A stretch of DNA of 64,000 nucleotides from Bombus terrestris (GCF_910591885.1 NW_025963579.1:1-64000), one strand, 5' to 3'; counted from the first letter of the stretch, positions 11,991-26,430 are shown. Numbers and translations are program-made. The notes: generated by a model from the sequence alone, not told the origin.

Positions 11991-12640
11991 TCCATGGTTT
12001 CCCACGTTGTCCCACGTTGTCCCACGTTGTCCCACGGTGTCCAACGATGTCCGACGGTGTCCAACGGTGTCCCACGGTGTCCCACGGTGTCCAACGGTGT
12101 CCCACGTTGTCCCACGTTGTCCCACGTTGTCCCACGTTGTCCCACGTTGTCCAACGGTGTCCCACGGTGTCCAACGGTATCCCATGTTGTCCCACGTTGT
12201 CCCACGTTGTCCCACGTTGTCCAACGGTGTCCCACGGTGTCCAACGGTGTCCCACGTTGTCCCACGTTTTCCCACGGTGTCCAACGATGTCCAACGGTGT
12301 CCCACGTTGTCCCACGTTGTCCCACGTTGTCCCACGTTGTCCCACGTTGTCCCACGTTGTTCCATGGTTTCCCACGTTGTCCCACGTTGTCCCACGTTGT
12401 CCCACGGTGTCCAACGATGTCCGACGGTGTCCAACGGTGTCCCACGGTGTCCAACGGTGTCCCACGTTGTCCCACGTTGTCCAACGTTGTCCCACGTTGT
12501 CCCACGTTGTCCAACGGTGTCCCACGGTGTCCAACGGTGTCCCATGTTGTCCCACGTTGTCCCACGTTGTCCCACGTTGTCCAACGGTGTCCCACGGTGT
12601 CCAACGGTGTCCCACGTTGTCCCACGTTGTCCCACGTTGT
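11991..12640 (+). repeat. 360-370-bp doublet
   Basis: W at 11,991 and 12,361, CCGACGGTGT at 12,051 and 12,421, and CCCATGTTGT at 12,181 and 12,541 show a tandem duplication. The spacing drops from 370 to 360 bp because the first copy has one extra G monomer near 12,071. CCAACGGTAT at 12,171 is private to the first copy. CCCATGTTGT is one of the few CpG-to-TpG changes in the array. Confidence 0.85.
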
Positions 12641-14930
12641 CCCACGGTGTCCAACGATGTCCCACGGTGTCCCACGTTGTCCCACGTTGTCCCACGTTGT
12701 CCCACGTTGTCCCACGTTGTCCCACGTTGTCCCACGTTGTCCCACGTTGTCCCACGTTGTCCCACGTTGTCCCACGGTGTCCAACGATGTCCAACGGTGT
12801 CCCACGTTGTCCCACGTTGTCCCACGTTGTCCCACGTTGTCCCACGTTGTTCCATGGTTTCCCACGTTGTCCCACGTTGTCCCACGTTGTCCCACGTTGT
12901 CCCACGTTGTCCCACGTTGTCCCACGTTGTCCCACGTTGTCCCACGGTGTCCAACGGTGTCCAACGGTGTCCAACGGTGTCCAACGATGTCCAACGGTGT
13001 CCAACGGTGTCCCACGGTGTCCAACGGTGTCCAACGGTGTCCCACGGTGTCCAACGGTGTCCCACGTTGTCCCACGTTGTCCCACGTTGTCCCACGTTGT
13101 CCCACGATGTCCCACGTTGTCCAACGATGTCCAACGGTGTCCCACGTTGTCCCACGTTGTCCTACGTTGTCCCACGTTGTCCCACGTTGTCCCACGTTGT
13201 CCCACGTTGTCCCACGGTGTCCAACGGTGTCCAACGATGTCCAACGGTGTCCAACGGTGTCCCACGTTGTCCCACGTTGTCCCACGGTGTCCAACGATGT
13301 CCAACGGTGTCCCACGTTGTCCCACGTTGTCCCACGTTGTCCCACGTTGTCCCACGTTGTTCCATGGTTTCCCACGTTGTCCCACGTTGTCCCACGTTGT
13401 CCCACGGTGTCCAACGATGTCCAACGGTGTCCAACGGTGTCCCACGGTGTCCAACGGTGTCCCACGTTGTCCCACGTTGTCCCACGTTGTCCCACGTTGT
13501 CCCACGTTGTCCAACGGTGTCCCACGGTGTCCAACGGTGTCCCACGTTGTCCCACGTTGTCCCACGTTGTCCCACGTTGTCCCACGTTGTCCCACGTTGT
13601 CCCACGTTGTCCCACGTTGTCCCACGGTGTCCAACGGTGTCCCACGTTGTCCCACGTTGTCCCACGTTGTCCCACGGTGTCCAACGATGTCCATCGGTGT
13701 CCCACGTTGTCCCACGTTGTCCCACGTTGTTCCATGGTTTCACACGTTGTCCCACGTTGTCCCACGTTGTCCCACGTTGTCCCACGTTGTCCCACGATGT
13801 CCCACGTTGTCCCACGTTGTCCCACGTTGTCCCACGTTGTCCCACGTTGTCCCACGTTGTCCCACGTTGTCCCACGTTGTCCCACGGTGTCCAACGATGT
13901 CCAACGGTGTCCAACGATGTCCAACGGTGTCCCACGATGTCCAACGATGTCCAACGATGTCCAACGGTGTCCAACGGTGTCCAACGGTGTCCCACGGTGT
14001 CCAACGGTGTCCCACGTTGTCCCACGTTGTCCCACGTTGTCCCACGTTGTCCCACGTTGTCCCACGTTGTCCCACGTTGTCCAACGATGTCCAACGGTGT
14101 CCCACGTTGTCCCACGTTGTCCCACGTTGTCCCACGTTGTCCCACGTTGTTCCATGGTTTCCCACGTTGTCCCACGTTGTCCCACGTTGTCCCACGGTGT
14201 CCAACGATGTCCAACGGTGTCCAACGGTGTCCAACGGTGTCCAACGGTGTCCAACGGTGTCCAACGGTGTCCAACGATGTCCAACGATGTCCAACGATGT
14301 CCAACGGTGTCCAACGATGTCCAACGATGTCCAACGGTGTCCCACGATGTCCAACGATGTCCAACGATGTCCAACGGTGTCCAACGATGTCCAACGGTGT
14401 CCAACGATGTCCAACGATGTCCAACGGTGTCCCACGATGTCCAACGATGTCCAACGATGTCCAACGGTGTCCAACGGTGTCCCACGTTGTCCCACGTTGT
14501 CCCACGTTGTCCCACGGTGTCCAACGATGTCCAACGGTGTCCCACGTTGTCCAACGGTGTCCCACGTTGTCCAACGGTGTCCCACGTTGTCCCACGTTGT
14601 CCCACGTTGTCCCACGTTGTCCCACGATGTCCCACGTTGTCCCACGTTGTCCCACGTTGTCCCACGTTGTCCCACGTTGTCCTACGTTGTCCCACGGTGT
14701 CCAACGGTGTCCAACGATGTCCAACGGTGTCCAACGGTGTCCCACGATGTCCACCGATGTCCAACGGTGTCCAACGGTGTCCAACGGTGTCCAACGGTGT
14801 CCAACGATGTCCAACGATGTCCAACGGTGTCCAACGATGTCCAACGATGTCCAACGGTGTCCCACGATGTCCAACGATGTCCCACGTTGTCCCACGGTGT
14901 CCAACGATGTCCAACGGTGTCCAACGGTGT

Positions 14931-15320
14931 CCCACGCTGTCCAACGGTGTCCCACGTTGTCCCACGTTGTCCCACGTTGTCCCACGGTGTCCAACGATGT
15001 CCAACGGTGTCCCACGTTGTCCCACGTTGTCCCACGTTGTCCCACGTTGTCCCACGTTGTCCCACGTTGTCCCACGTTGTCCCACGGTGTCCAACGATGT
15101 CCAACGGTGTCCAACGGTGTCCCACGCTGTCCAACGGTGTCCCACGTTGTCCCACGTTGTCCCACGTTGTCCCACGTTGTCCCACGTTGTCCCACGTTGT
15201 CCCACGTTGTCCAACGGTGTCCCACGGTGTCCAACGGTGTCCCACGTTGTCCCACGTTGTCCCACGTTGTCCCACGGTGTCCAACGATGTCCAACGGTGT
15301 CCAACGGTGTCCCACGCTGT
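14931..15320 (+). repeat. CCCACGCTGT marker at 190-bp spacing, three copies
   Basis: CCCACGCTGT occurs at 14,931, 15,121 and 15,311, each time preceded by G-a-g-g. The two 19-monomer intervals have equal length but hold the words L7, L3-G-a-g and g-G-g in different order. They are therefore not a simple copy of each other. Confidence 0.8.
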
Positions 15321-17190
15321 CCCACGTTGTCCCACGTTGTCCCACGTTGTCCCACGTTGTTCCATGGTTTCCCACGTTGTCCCACGTTGTCCCACGTTGT
15401 CCCACGGTGTCCAACGATGTCCAACGGTGTCCAACGGTGTCCCACGGTGTCCAACGGTGTCCCACGTTGTCCCACGTTGTCCCACGTTGTCCCACGTTGT
15501 CCCACGTTGTCCCACGTTGTCCCACGTTGTCCCACGTTGTCCAACGGTGTCCCACGGTGTCCAACGGTGTCCCACGTTGTCCCACGTTGTCCCACGTTGT
15601 CCCACGGTGTCCAACGATGTCCAACGGTGTCCCACGTTGTCCCACGTTGTCCCACGTTGTCCCACGTTGTCCCACGTTGTTCCATGGTTTCCCACGTTGT
15701 CCCACGTTGTCCCACGGTGTCCAACGATGTCCAACGGTGTCCAACGGTGTCCCACGGTGTCCAACGGTGTCCCACGTTGTCCCACGTTGTCCCACGTTGT
15801 CCCACGTTGTCCCACGTTGTCCCACGTTGTCCCACGTTGTCCCACGTTGTCCCACGTTGTCCCACGGTGTCCAACGGTGTCCAACGATGTCCAACGGTGT
15901 CCAACGGTGTCCCACGATGTCCACCGATGTCCAACGGTGTCCAACGGTGTCCAACGGTGTCCAACGGTGTCCAACGATGTCCAACGATGTCCAACGATGT
16001 CCCACGTTGTCCAACGGTGTCCCACGTTGTCCCACGGTGTCCAACGATGCCCAACGGTGTCCCACGTTGTCCCACGTTGTCCCACGTTGTCCCACGTTGT
16101 CCCACGTTGTCCCACGTTGTCCCACGTGGTCCCACGTTGTCCCACGTTGTCCCACGTTGTCCCACGTTGTCCCACGTTGTCCCACGTTGTCCCACGTTGT
16201 CCCACGTTGTCCCACGTTGTCCCACGTTGTGCCACGTTGTCCCACGTTGTCCCACGGTGTCCAACGGTGTCCAACGGTGTCCAACGGTATCCAACGATGT
16301 CCAACGGTGTCCAACGGTGTCCCACGGTGTCCAACGGTGTCCAACGGTGTCCCACGGTGTCCAACGGTGTCCCACGTTGTCCCACGTTGTCCCACGTTGT
16401 CCCACGTTGTCCCACGATGTCCCACGTTGTCCAACGATGTCCAACGGTGTCCCACGTTGTCCCACGTTGTCCCACGTTGTCCCACGTTGTCCCACGTTGT
16501 CCCACGTTGTCCCACGGTGTCCAACGATGTCCAACGGTGTCCCACGTTGTCCCACGTTGTCCCACGTTGTCCCACGTTGTCCCACGTTGTCCCACGGTGT
16601 CCAACGGTGTCCAACGATGTCCAACGGTGTCCAACGGTGTCCCACGTTGTCCCACGTTGTCCCACGTTGTCCCACGGTGTCCAACGATGTCCAACGGTGT
16701 CCAACGGTGTCCCACGGTGTCCAACGGTGTCCCACGTTGTCCCACGTTGTCCCACGTTGTCCCACGTTGTCCCACGTTGTCCCACGTTGTCCCACGTTGT
16801 CCAACGGTGTCCCACGGTGTCCAACGGTGTCCCACGTTGTCCCACGTTGTCCCACGTTGTCCCACGGTGTCCAACGATGTCCAACGGTGTCCCACGTTGT
16901 CCCACGTTGTCCCACGTTGTCCCACGTTGTCCCACGTTGTTCCATGGTTTCCCACGTTGTCCCACGTTGTCCCACGTTGTCCCACGGTGTCCAACGATGT
17001 CCAACGGTGTCCCACGTTGTCCCACGTTGTCCCACGTTGTCCCACGTTGTCCAACGGTGTCCCACGGTGTCCAACGGTGTCCCACGTTGTCCCACGTTGT
17101 CCCACGTTGTCCCACGTTGTCCAACGATGTCCAACGGTGTCCCACGTTGTCCCACGTTGTCCCACGTTGTCCCACGTTGTCCCACGTTGT

Positions 17191-20100
17191 TCCATGGTAT
17201 CCCACGTTGTCCCACGTTGTCCCACGGTGTCCAACGATGTCCAACGGTGTCCAACGGTGTCCCACGGTGTTCAACGGTGTCCCACGTTGTCCCACGTTGT
17301 CCCACGTTGTCCCACGTTGTCCCACGTTGTCCAACGGTGTCCCACGGTGTCCAACGGTGTCCCACGTTGTCCCACGTTGTCCCACGTTGTCCCACGTTGT
17401 CCCACGTTGTCCCACGTTGTCCCACGTTGTCCCACGTTGTCCCACGTTGTCCCACGTTGTCCCACGTTGTCCCACGTTGTGCCACGTTGTCCCACGTTGT
17501 CCCACGGTGTCCAACGGTGTCCAACGGTGTCCCACGGTGTCCAACGATGTCCAACGGTGTCCAACGGTGTCCCACGGTGTCCAACGGTGTCCAACGGTGT
17601 CCCACGGTGTCCAACGGTGTCCCACGTTGTCCCACGTCGTCCCACGTTGTCCCACGTTGTCCCACGATGTCCCACGTTGTCCAACGATGTCCAACGGTGT
17701 CCCACGTTGTCCCACGTTGTCCTACGTTGTCCCACGTTGTCCCACGTTGTCCCACGGTGTCCAACGGTGTCCAACGATGTCCAACGGTGTCCAACGGTGT
17801 CCCACGTTGTCCCACGTTGTCCCACGGTGTCCAACGATGTCCAACGGTGTCCCACGTTGTCCCACGTTGTCCCACGTTGTCCCACGTTGTCCCACGTTGT
17901 TCCATGGTTTCCCACGTTGTCCCACGTTGTCCCACGTTGTCCCACGGTGTCCAACGATGTCCAACGGTGTCCAACGGTGTCCCACGGTGTCCAACGGTGT
18001 CCCACGTTGTCCCACGTTGTCCCACGTTGTCCCACGTTGTCCCACGTTGTCCAACGGTGTCCCACGGTGTCCAACGGTGTCCCACGTTGTCCCACGTTGT
18101 CCCACGTTGTCCCACGTTGTCCCACGTTGTCCCACGTTGTCCCACGTTGTCCCACGTTGTCCAACGGTGTCCCACGGTGTCCAACGGTGTCCCACGTTGT
18201 CCCACGTTGTCCCACGTTGTCCCACGGTGTCCAACGATGTCCAACGGTGTCCCACGTTGTCCCACGTTGTCCCACGTTGTCCCACGTTGTCCCACGTTGT
18301 TCCATGGTTTCCCACGTTGTCCCACGTTGTCCCACGTTGTCCCACGGTGTCCAACGATGTCCAACGGTGTCCCACGTTGTCCCACGTTGTCCCACGTTGT
18401 CCCACGTTGTCCCACGTTGTCCCACGTTGTCCCACGTTGTCCCACGTTGTGCCACGTTGTCCCACGTTGTCCCACGGTGTCCAACGGTGTCCAACGGTGT
18501 CCAACGGTGTCCAACGATGTCCAACGGTGTCCAACGGTGTCCCACGGTGTCCAACGGTGTCCAACGGTGTCCCACGGTGTCCAACGGTGTCCCACGTTGT
18601 CCCACGTTGTCCCACGTTGTCCCACGTTGTCCCACGATGTCCCACGTTGTCCAACGATGTCCAACGGTGTCCCACGTTGTCCCACGTTGTCCCACGTTGT
18701 CCCACGTTGTCCCACGTTGTCCCACGTTGTCCCACGTTGTCCCACGGTGTCCAACGGTGTCCAACGATGTCCAACGGTGTCCAACGGTGTCCCACGTTGT
18801 CCCACGTTGTCCCACGGTGTCCAACGATGTCCAACGGTGTCCCACGTTGTCCCACGTTGTCCCACGTTGTCCCACGTTGTCCCACGTTGTTCCATGGTTT
18901 CCCACGTTGTCCCACGTTGTCCCACGTTGTCCCACGGTGTCCAACGATGTCCAACGGTGTCCAACGGTGTCCCACGGTGTCCAACGGTGTCCCACGTTGT
19001 CCCACGTTGTCCCACGTTGTCCCACGTTGTCCCACGTTGTCCAACGGTGTCCCACGGTGTCCCACGGTGTCCAACGGTGTCCCACGTTGTCCCACGTTGT
19101 CCCACGTTGTCCCACGTTGTCCCACGTTGTCCAACGGTGTCCCACGGTGTCCAACGGTGTCCCACGTTGTCCCACGTTGTCCCACGTTGTCCCACGTTGT
19201 CCCACGTTGTCCCACGTTGTCCCACGTTGTCCCACGTTGTCCAACGGTGTCCCACGGTGTCCAACGGTGTCCCACGTTGTCCCACGTTGTCCCACGTTGT
19301 CCCACGGTGTCCAACGATGTCCAACGGTGTCCCACGTTGTCCCACGTTGTCCCACGTTGTCCCACGTTGTCCCACGTTGTTCCATGGTTTCCCACGTTGT
19401 CCCACATTGTCCCACGTTGTCCCACGGTGTCCAACGATGTCCAACGGTGTCCCACGTTGTCCCACGTTGTGCCACGTTGTCCCACGTTGTCCAACGGTGT
19501 CCCACGTTGTCCAACGGTGTCCCACGTTGTCCCACGTTGTCCCACGTTGTCCCACGTTGTCCAACGATGTCCAACGGTGTCCCACGTTGTCCCACGTTGT
19601 CCCACGTTGTCCCACGTTGTCCCACGTTGTTCCATGGTATCCCACGTTGTCCCACGTTGTCCCACGGTGTCCAACGATGTCCAACGGTGTCCAACGGTGT
19701 CCCACGGTGTCCAACGGTGTCCCACGTTGTCCCACGTTGTCCCACGTTGTCCCACGTTGTCCCACGTTGTCCAACGGTGTCCCACGGTGTCCAACGGTGT
19801 CCCACGTTGTCCCACGTTGTCCCACGTTGTCCCACGTTGTCCAACGGTGTCCCACGGTGTCCAACGGTGTCCCACGTTGTCCCACGTTGTCCCACGTTGT
19901 CCCACGTTGTCCCACGTTGTCCCACGTTGTCCCACGTTGTCCCACGTTGTCCAACGGTGTCCCACGGTGTCCAACGGTGTCCCACGTTGTCCCACGTTGT
20001 CCCACGTTGTCCCACGGTGTCCAACGATGTCCAACGGTGTCCCACGTTGTCCCACGTTGTCCCACGTTGTCCCACGTTGTCCCACGTTGTTCCATGGTTT

Positions 20101-23100
20101 CCCACGTTATCCCACGTTGTCCCACGTTGTCCCACGGTGTCCAACGATGTCCAACGGTGTCCCACGTTGTCCCACGTTGTCCCACGTTGTCCCACGTTGT
20201 CCAACGGTGTCCCACGGTGTCCAACGGTGTCCCACGTTGTCCCACGTTGTCCCACGTTGTCCCACGTTGTCCCACGGTGTCCAACGGTGTCCCACGTTGT
20301 CCCACGTTGTCCCACGTTGTCCCACGTTGTCCCACGATGTCCCACGTTGTCCAACGATGTCCAACGGTGTCCCACGTTGTCCCACGTTGTCCCACGTTGT
20401 CCCACGTTGTCCCACGTTGTCCCACGTTGTCCCACGTTGTCCCACGTTGTCCCACGTTGTCCCACGGTGTCCAACGGTGTCCAACGATGTCCAACGGTGT
20501 CCAACGGTGTCCCACGTTGTCCCACGTTGTCCCACGGTGTCCAACGATGTCCAACGGTGTCCCACGTTGTCCCACGTTGTCCCACGTTGTCCCACGTTGT
20601 CCCACGTTGTTCCATGGTTTCCCACGTTGTCCCACGTTGTCCCACGTTGTCCCACGTTGTCCCACGTTGTTCCATGGTTTCCCACGTTGTCCCACGTTGT
20701 CCCACGTTGTCCCACGGTGTCCAACGATGTCCAACGGTGTCCAACGGTGTCCCACGGTGTCCAACGGTGTCCCACGTTGTCCCACGTCGTCCCACGTTGT
20801 CCCACGTTGTCCCACGATGTCCCACGTTGTCCAACGATGTCCAACGGTGTCCCACGTTGTCCCACGTTGTCCTACGTTGTCCCACGTTGTCCCACGTTGT
20901 CCCACGGTGTCCAACGGTGTCCAACGATGTCCAACGGTGTCCAACGGTGTCCCACGTTGTCCCACGTTGTCCCACGGTGTCCAACGATGTCCAACGGTGT
21001 CCCACGTTGTCCCACGTTGTCCCACGTTGTCCCACGTTGTCCCACGTTGTCCCATGGTTTCCCACGTTGTCCCACGTTGTCCCACGTTGTCCCACGGTGT
21101 CCAACGATGTCCAACGGTGTCCAACGGTGTCCCACGGTGTCCAACGGTGTCCCACGTTGTCCCACGTTGTCCCACGTTGTCCCACGTTGTCCCACGTTGT
21201 CCAACGGTGTCCCACGGTGTCCAACGGTGTCCCACGTTGTCCCACGTTGTCCCACGTTGTCCCACGTTGTCCCACGTTGTCCCACGTTGTCCCACGTTGT
21301 CCCACGTTGTCCAACGGTGTCCCACGGTGTCCAACGGTGTCCCACGTTGTCCCACGTTGTCCCACGTTGTCCCACGGTGTCCAACGATGTCCAACGGTGT
21401 CCCACGTTGTCCCACGTTGTCCCACGTTGTCCCACGTTGTCCCACGTTGTTCCATGGTTTCCCACGTTGTCCCACGTTGTCCCACGTTGTCCCACGGTGT
21501 CCAACGATGTCCAACGGTGTCCCACGTTGTCCCACGTTGTCCCACGTTGTCCCACGTTGTCCCACGTTGTCCCACGTTGTCCCACGTTGTCCCACGTTGT
21601 GCCACGTTGTCCCACGTTGTCCCACGGTGTCCAACGGTGTCCAACGGTGTCCAACGGTGTCCAACGATGTCCAACGGTGTCCAACGGTGTCCCACGGTGT
21701 CCAACGGTGTCCAACGGTGTCCCACGGTGTCCAACGGTGTCCCACGTTGTCCCACGTTGTCCCACGTTGTCCCACGTTGTCCCACGATGTCCCACGTTGT
21801 CCAACGATGTCCAACGGTGTCCCACGTTGTCCCACGTTGTCCCACGTTGTCCCACGTTGTCCCACGTTGTCCCACGTTGTCCCACGTTGTCCCACGGTGT
21901 CCGACGGTGTCCAACGATGTCCAACGGTGTCCAACGGTGTCCCACGTTGTCCCACGTTGTCCCACGGTGTCCAACGATGTCCAACGGTGTCCCACGTTGT
22001 CCCACGTTGTCCCACGTTGTCCCACGTTGTCCCACGTTGTTCCATGGTTTCCCACGTTGTCCCACGTTGTCCCACGTTGTCCCACGGTGTCCAACGATGT
22101 CCAACGGTGTCCAACGGTGTCCCACGGTGTCCAACGGTGTCCCACGTTGTCCCACGTTGTCCCACGTTGTCCCACGTTGTCCCACGTTGTCCAACGGTGT
22201 CCCACGGTGTCCAACGGTGTCCCACGTTGTCCCACGTTGTCCCACGTTGTCCCACGTTGTCCCACGTTGTCCCACGTTGTCCCACGTTGTCCCACGTTGT
22301 CCAACGGTGTCCCACGGTGTCCAACGGTGTCCCACGTTGTCCCACGTTGTCCCACGTTGTCCCACGGTGTCCAACGATGTCCAACGGTGTCCCACGTTGT
22401 CCCACGTTGTCCCACGTTGTCCCACGTTGTCCCACGTTGTTCCATGGTTTCCCACGTTGTCCCACATTGTCCCACGTTGTCCCACGGTGTCCAACGATGT
22501 CCAACGGTGTCCCACGTTGTCCCACGTTGTGCCACGTTGTCCCACGTTGTCCAACGGTGTCCCACGGTGTCCAACGGTGTCCCACGTTGTCCCACGTTGT
22601 CCCACGTTGTCCCACGTTGTCCAACGATGTCCAACGGTGTCCCACGTTGTCCCACGTTGTCCCACGTTGTCCCACGTTGTCCCACGTTGTTCCATGGTAT
22701 CCCACGTTGTCCCACGTTGTCCCACGGTGTCCAACGATGTCCAACGGTGTCCAACGGTGTCCCACGGTGTCCAACGGTGTCCCACGTTGTCCCACGTTAT
22801 CCCACGTTGTCCCACGTTGTCCCACGTTGTCCAACGGTGTCCCACGGTGTCCAACGGTGTCCCACGTTGTCCCACGTTGTCCCACGTTGTCCCACGTTGT
22901 CCAACGGTGTCCCACGGTGTCCAACGGTGTCCCACGTTGTCCCACGTTGTCCCACGTTGTCCCACGTTGTCCCACGTTGTCCCACGTTGTCCCACGTTGT
23001 CCCACGTTGTCCAACGGTGTCCCACGGTGTCCAACGGTGTCCCACGTTGTCCCACGTTGTCCCACGTTGTCCCACGGTGTCCAACGATGTCCAACGGTGT

Positions 23101-25700
23101 CCCACGTTGTCCCACGTTGTCCCACGGTGTCCAACGATGTCCAACGGTGTCCAACGGTGTCCCACGGTGTCCAACGGTGTCCCACGTTGTCCCACGTTGT
23201 CCCACGTTGTCCCACGTTGTCCCACGTTGTCCCACGTTGTCCCACGTTGTCCAACGGTGTCCCACGGTGTCCAACGGTGTCCCACGTTGTCCCACGTTGT
23301 CCCACGTTGTCCCACGTTGTCCAACGATGTCCAACGGTGTCCCACGTTGTCCCACGTTGTCCCACGTTGTCCCACGTTGTCCCACGTTGTTCCATGGTAT
23401 CCCACGTTGTCCCACGTTGTCCCACGGTGTCCAACGATGTCCAACGGTGTCCAACGGTGTCCCACGGTGTCCAACGGTGTCCCACGTTGTCCCACGTTGT
23501 CCCACGTTGTCCCACGTTGTCCCACGTTGTCCCACGGTGTCCCACGGTGTCCAACGGTGTCCCACGTTGTCCCACGTTGTCCCACGTTGTCCCACGTTGT
23601 CCCACGTTGTCCCACGTTGTCCCACGTTGTCCCACGTTGTCCCACGTTGTCCCACGTTGTCCCACGTTGTCCCACGTTGTGCCACGTTGTCCCACGTTGT
23701 CCCACGGTGTCCAACGGTGTCCAACGGTGTCCAACGGTGTCCAACGATGTCCAACGGTGTCCAACGGTGTCCCACGGTGTCCAACGGTCTCCAACGGTGT
23801 CCCACGGTGTCCAACGGTGTCCCACGTTGTCCCACGTCGTCCCACGTTGTCCCACGTTGTCCCACGATGTCCCACGTTGTCCCACGGTGTCCAACGGTGT
23901 CCCACGTTGTCCCACGTTGTCCTACGTTGTCCCACGTTGTCCCACGTTGTCCCACGGTGTCCAACGGTGTCCAACGATGTCCAACGGTGTCCAACGGTGT
24001 CCCACGTTGTCCCACGTTGTCCCACGGTGTCCAACGATGTCCAACGGTGTCCCACGTTGTCCCACGTTGTCCCACGTTGTCCCACGTTGTCCCACGTTGT
24101 TCCATGGTTTCCCACGTTGTCCCACGTTGTCCCACGTTGTCCCACGGTGTCCAACGATGTCCAACGGTGTCCAACGGTGTCCCACGGTGTCCAACGGTGT
24201 CCCACGTTGTCCCACGTTGTCCCACGTTGTCCCACGTTGTCCCACGTTGTCCAACGGTGTCCCACGGTGTCCAACGGTGTCCCACGTTGTCCCACGTTGT
24301 CCCACGTTGTCCCACGTTGTCCCACGTTGTCCCACGTTGTCCCACGTTGTCCCACGTTTTCCAACGGTGTCCCACGGTGTCCAACGGTGTCCCACGTTGT
24401 CCCACGTTGTCCCACGTTGTCCCACGGTGTCCAACGATGTCCAACGGTGTCCCACGTTGTCCCACGTTGTCCCACGTTGTCCCACGTTGTCCCACGTTGT
24501 TCCATGGTTTCCCACGTTGTCCCACGTTGTCCCACGTTGTCCCACGGTGTCCAACGATGTCCAACGGTGTCCCACGTTGTCCCACGTTGTCCCACGTTGT
24601 CCCACGTTGTCCCACGTTGTCCCACGTTGTCCCACGTTGTCCCACGTTGTGCCACGTTGTCCCACGTTGTCCCACGGTGTCCAACGGTGTCCAACGGTGT
24701 CCAACGGTGTCCAACGATGTCCAACGGTGTCCAACGGTGTCCCACGGTGTCCAACGGTGTCCAACGGTGTCCCACGGTGTCCAACGGTGTCCCACGTTGT
24801 CCCACGTTGTCCCACGTTGTCCCACGTTGTCCCACGATGTCCCACGTTGTCCAACGATGTCCAACGGTGTCCCACGTTGTCCCACGTTGTCCCACGTTGT
24901 CCCACGTTGTCCCACGTTGTCCCACGTTGTCCCACGTTGTCCCACGGTGTCCAACGGTGTCCAACGATGTCCAACGGTGTCCAACGGTGTCCCACGTTGT
25001 CCCACGTTGTCCCACGGTGTCCAACGATGTCCAACGGTGTCCCACGTTGTCCCACGTTGTCCCACGTTGTCCCACGTTGTCCCACGTTGTTCCATGGTTT
25101 CCCACGTTGTCCCACGTTGTCCCACGTTGTCCCACGGTGTCCAACGGTGTCCAACGGTGTCCAACGGTGTCCCACGGTGTCCAACGGTGTCCCACGTTGT
25201 CCCACGTTGTCCCACGTTGTCCCACGTTGTCCCACGTTGTCCAACGGTGTCCCACGGTGTCCAACGGTGTCCCACGTTGTCCCACGTTGTCCCACGTTGT
25301 CCCACGTTGTCCCACGTTGTCCCACGTTGTCCCACGTTGTCCCACGTTGTCCAACGGTGTCCCACGGTGTCCAACGGTGTCCCACGTTGTCCCACGTTGT
25401 CCCACGTTGTCCCACGGTGTCCAACGATGTCCAACGGTGTCCCACGTTGTCCCACGTTGTCCCACGTTGTCCCACGTTGTCCCACGTTGTTCCATGGTTT
25501 CCCACGTTGTCCCACGTTGTCCCACGTTGTCCCACGGTGTCCAACGATGTCCAACGGTGTCCCACGTTGTCCCACGTTGTCCAACGTTGTCCCACGTTGT
25601 CCCACGATGTCCCACGTTGTCCCACGTTGTCCCACGTTGTCCCACGTTGTCCCACGTTGTCCCACGTTGTCCCACGTTGTCCCACGTTGTCCCACGGTGT
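17191..25700 (+). repeat. Higher-order repeat with 3,150/3,050-bp period
   Basis: Rare monomers recur with two constant offsets. CCCACGTCGT is at 17,631, 20,781 and 23,831. Y is at 17,721, 20,871 and 23,921. GCCACGTTGT is at 18,451, 21,601 and 24,651. All three sets give 3,150 and then 3,050 bp. CCCACATTGT (19,401 and 22,461), GCCACGTTGT (19,471 and 22,531) and TCCATGGTAT (19,631 and 22,691) give 3,060 bp. TCCATGGTAT at 17,191 and 23,391 and GCCACGTTGT at 17,481 and 23,681 are 6,200 bp apart, the sum of the two periods, but are missing from the middle copy. The middle copy instead has a doubled W word at 20,611 and 20,671. CCGACGGTGT at 21,901 is private to the middle copy. Confidence 0.88.
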
Positions 25701-26430
25701 CCAACGATGTCCAACGGTGTCCAACGATGTCCAACGGTGTCCCACGATGTCCAACGATGTCCAACGATGTCCAACGGTGTCCAACGGTGTCCCACGTTGT
25801 CCCACGTTGTCCCACGTTGTCCCACGGTGTCCAACGATGTCCAACGGTGTCCCACGTTGTCCAACGGTGTCCCACGTTGTCCCACGTTGTCCCACGTTGT
25901 CCCACGTTGTCCCACGTTGTCCCACGTTGTCCCACGTTGTCCCACGGTGTCCAACGATGTCCAGCGGTGTCCAACGGTGTCCCACGGTGTCCCACGTTGT
26001 CCCACGTTGTCCCACGTTGTCCCACGTTGTCCCACGTTGTCCCACGTTGTCCCACGTTGTCCCACGTTGTCCCACGGTGTCCAACGATGTCCAACGGTGT
26101 CCAACGATGTCCAACGGTGTCCCACGATGTCCAACGATGTCCAACGATGTCCAACGGTGTCCCACGTTGTCCCACGTTGTCCAACGTTGTCCCACGTTGT
26201 CCCACGATGTCCCACGTTGTCCCACGTTGTCCCACGTTGTCCCACGTTGTCCCACGTTGTCCCACGTTGTCCCACGTTGTCCCACGTTGTCCCACGGTGT
26301 CCAACGATGTCCAACGGTGTCCAACGATGTCCAACGGTGTCCCACGATGTCCAACGATGTCCAACGATGTCCAACGGTGTCCAACGGTGTCCCACGTTGT
26401 CCCACGTTGTCGCACGTTGTCCCACGTTGT

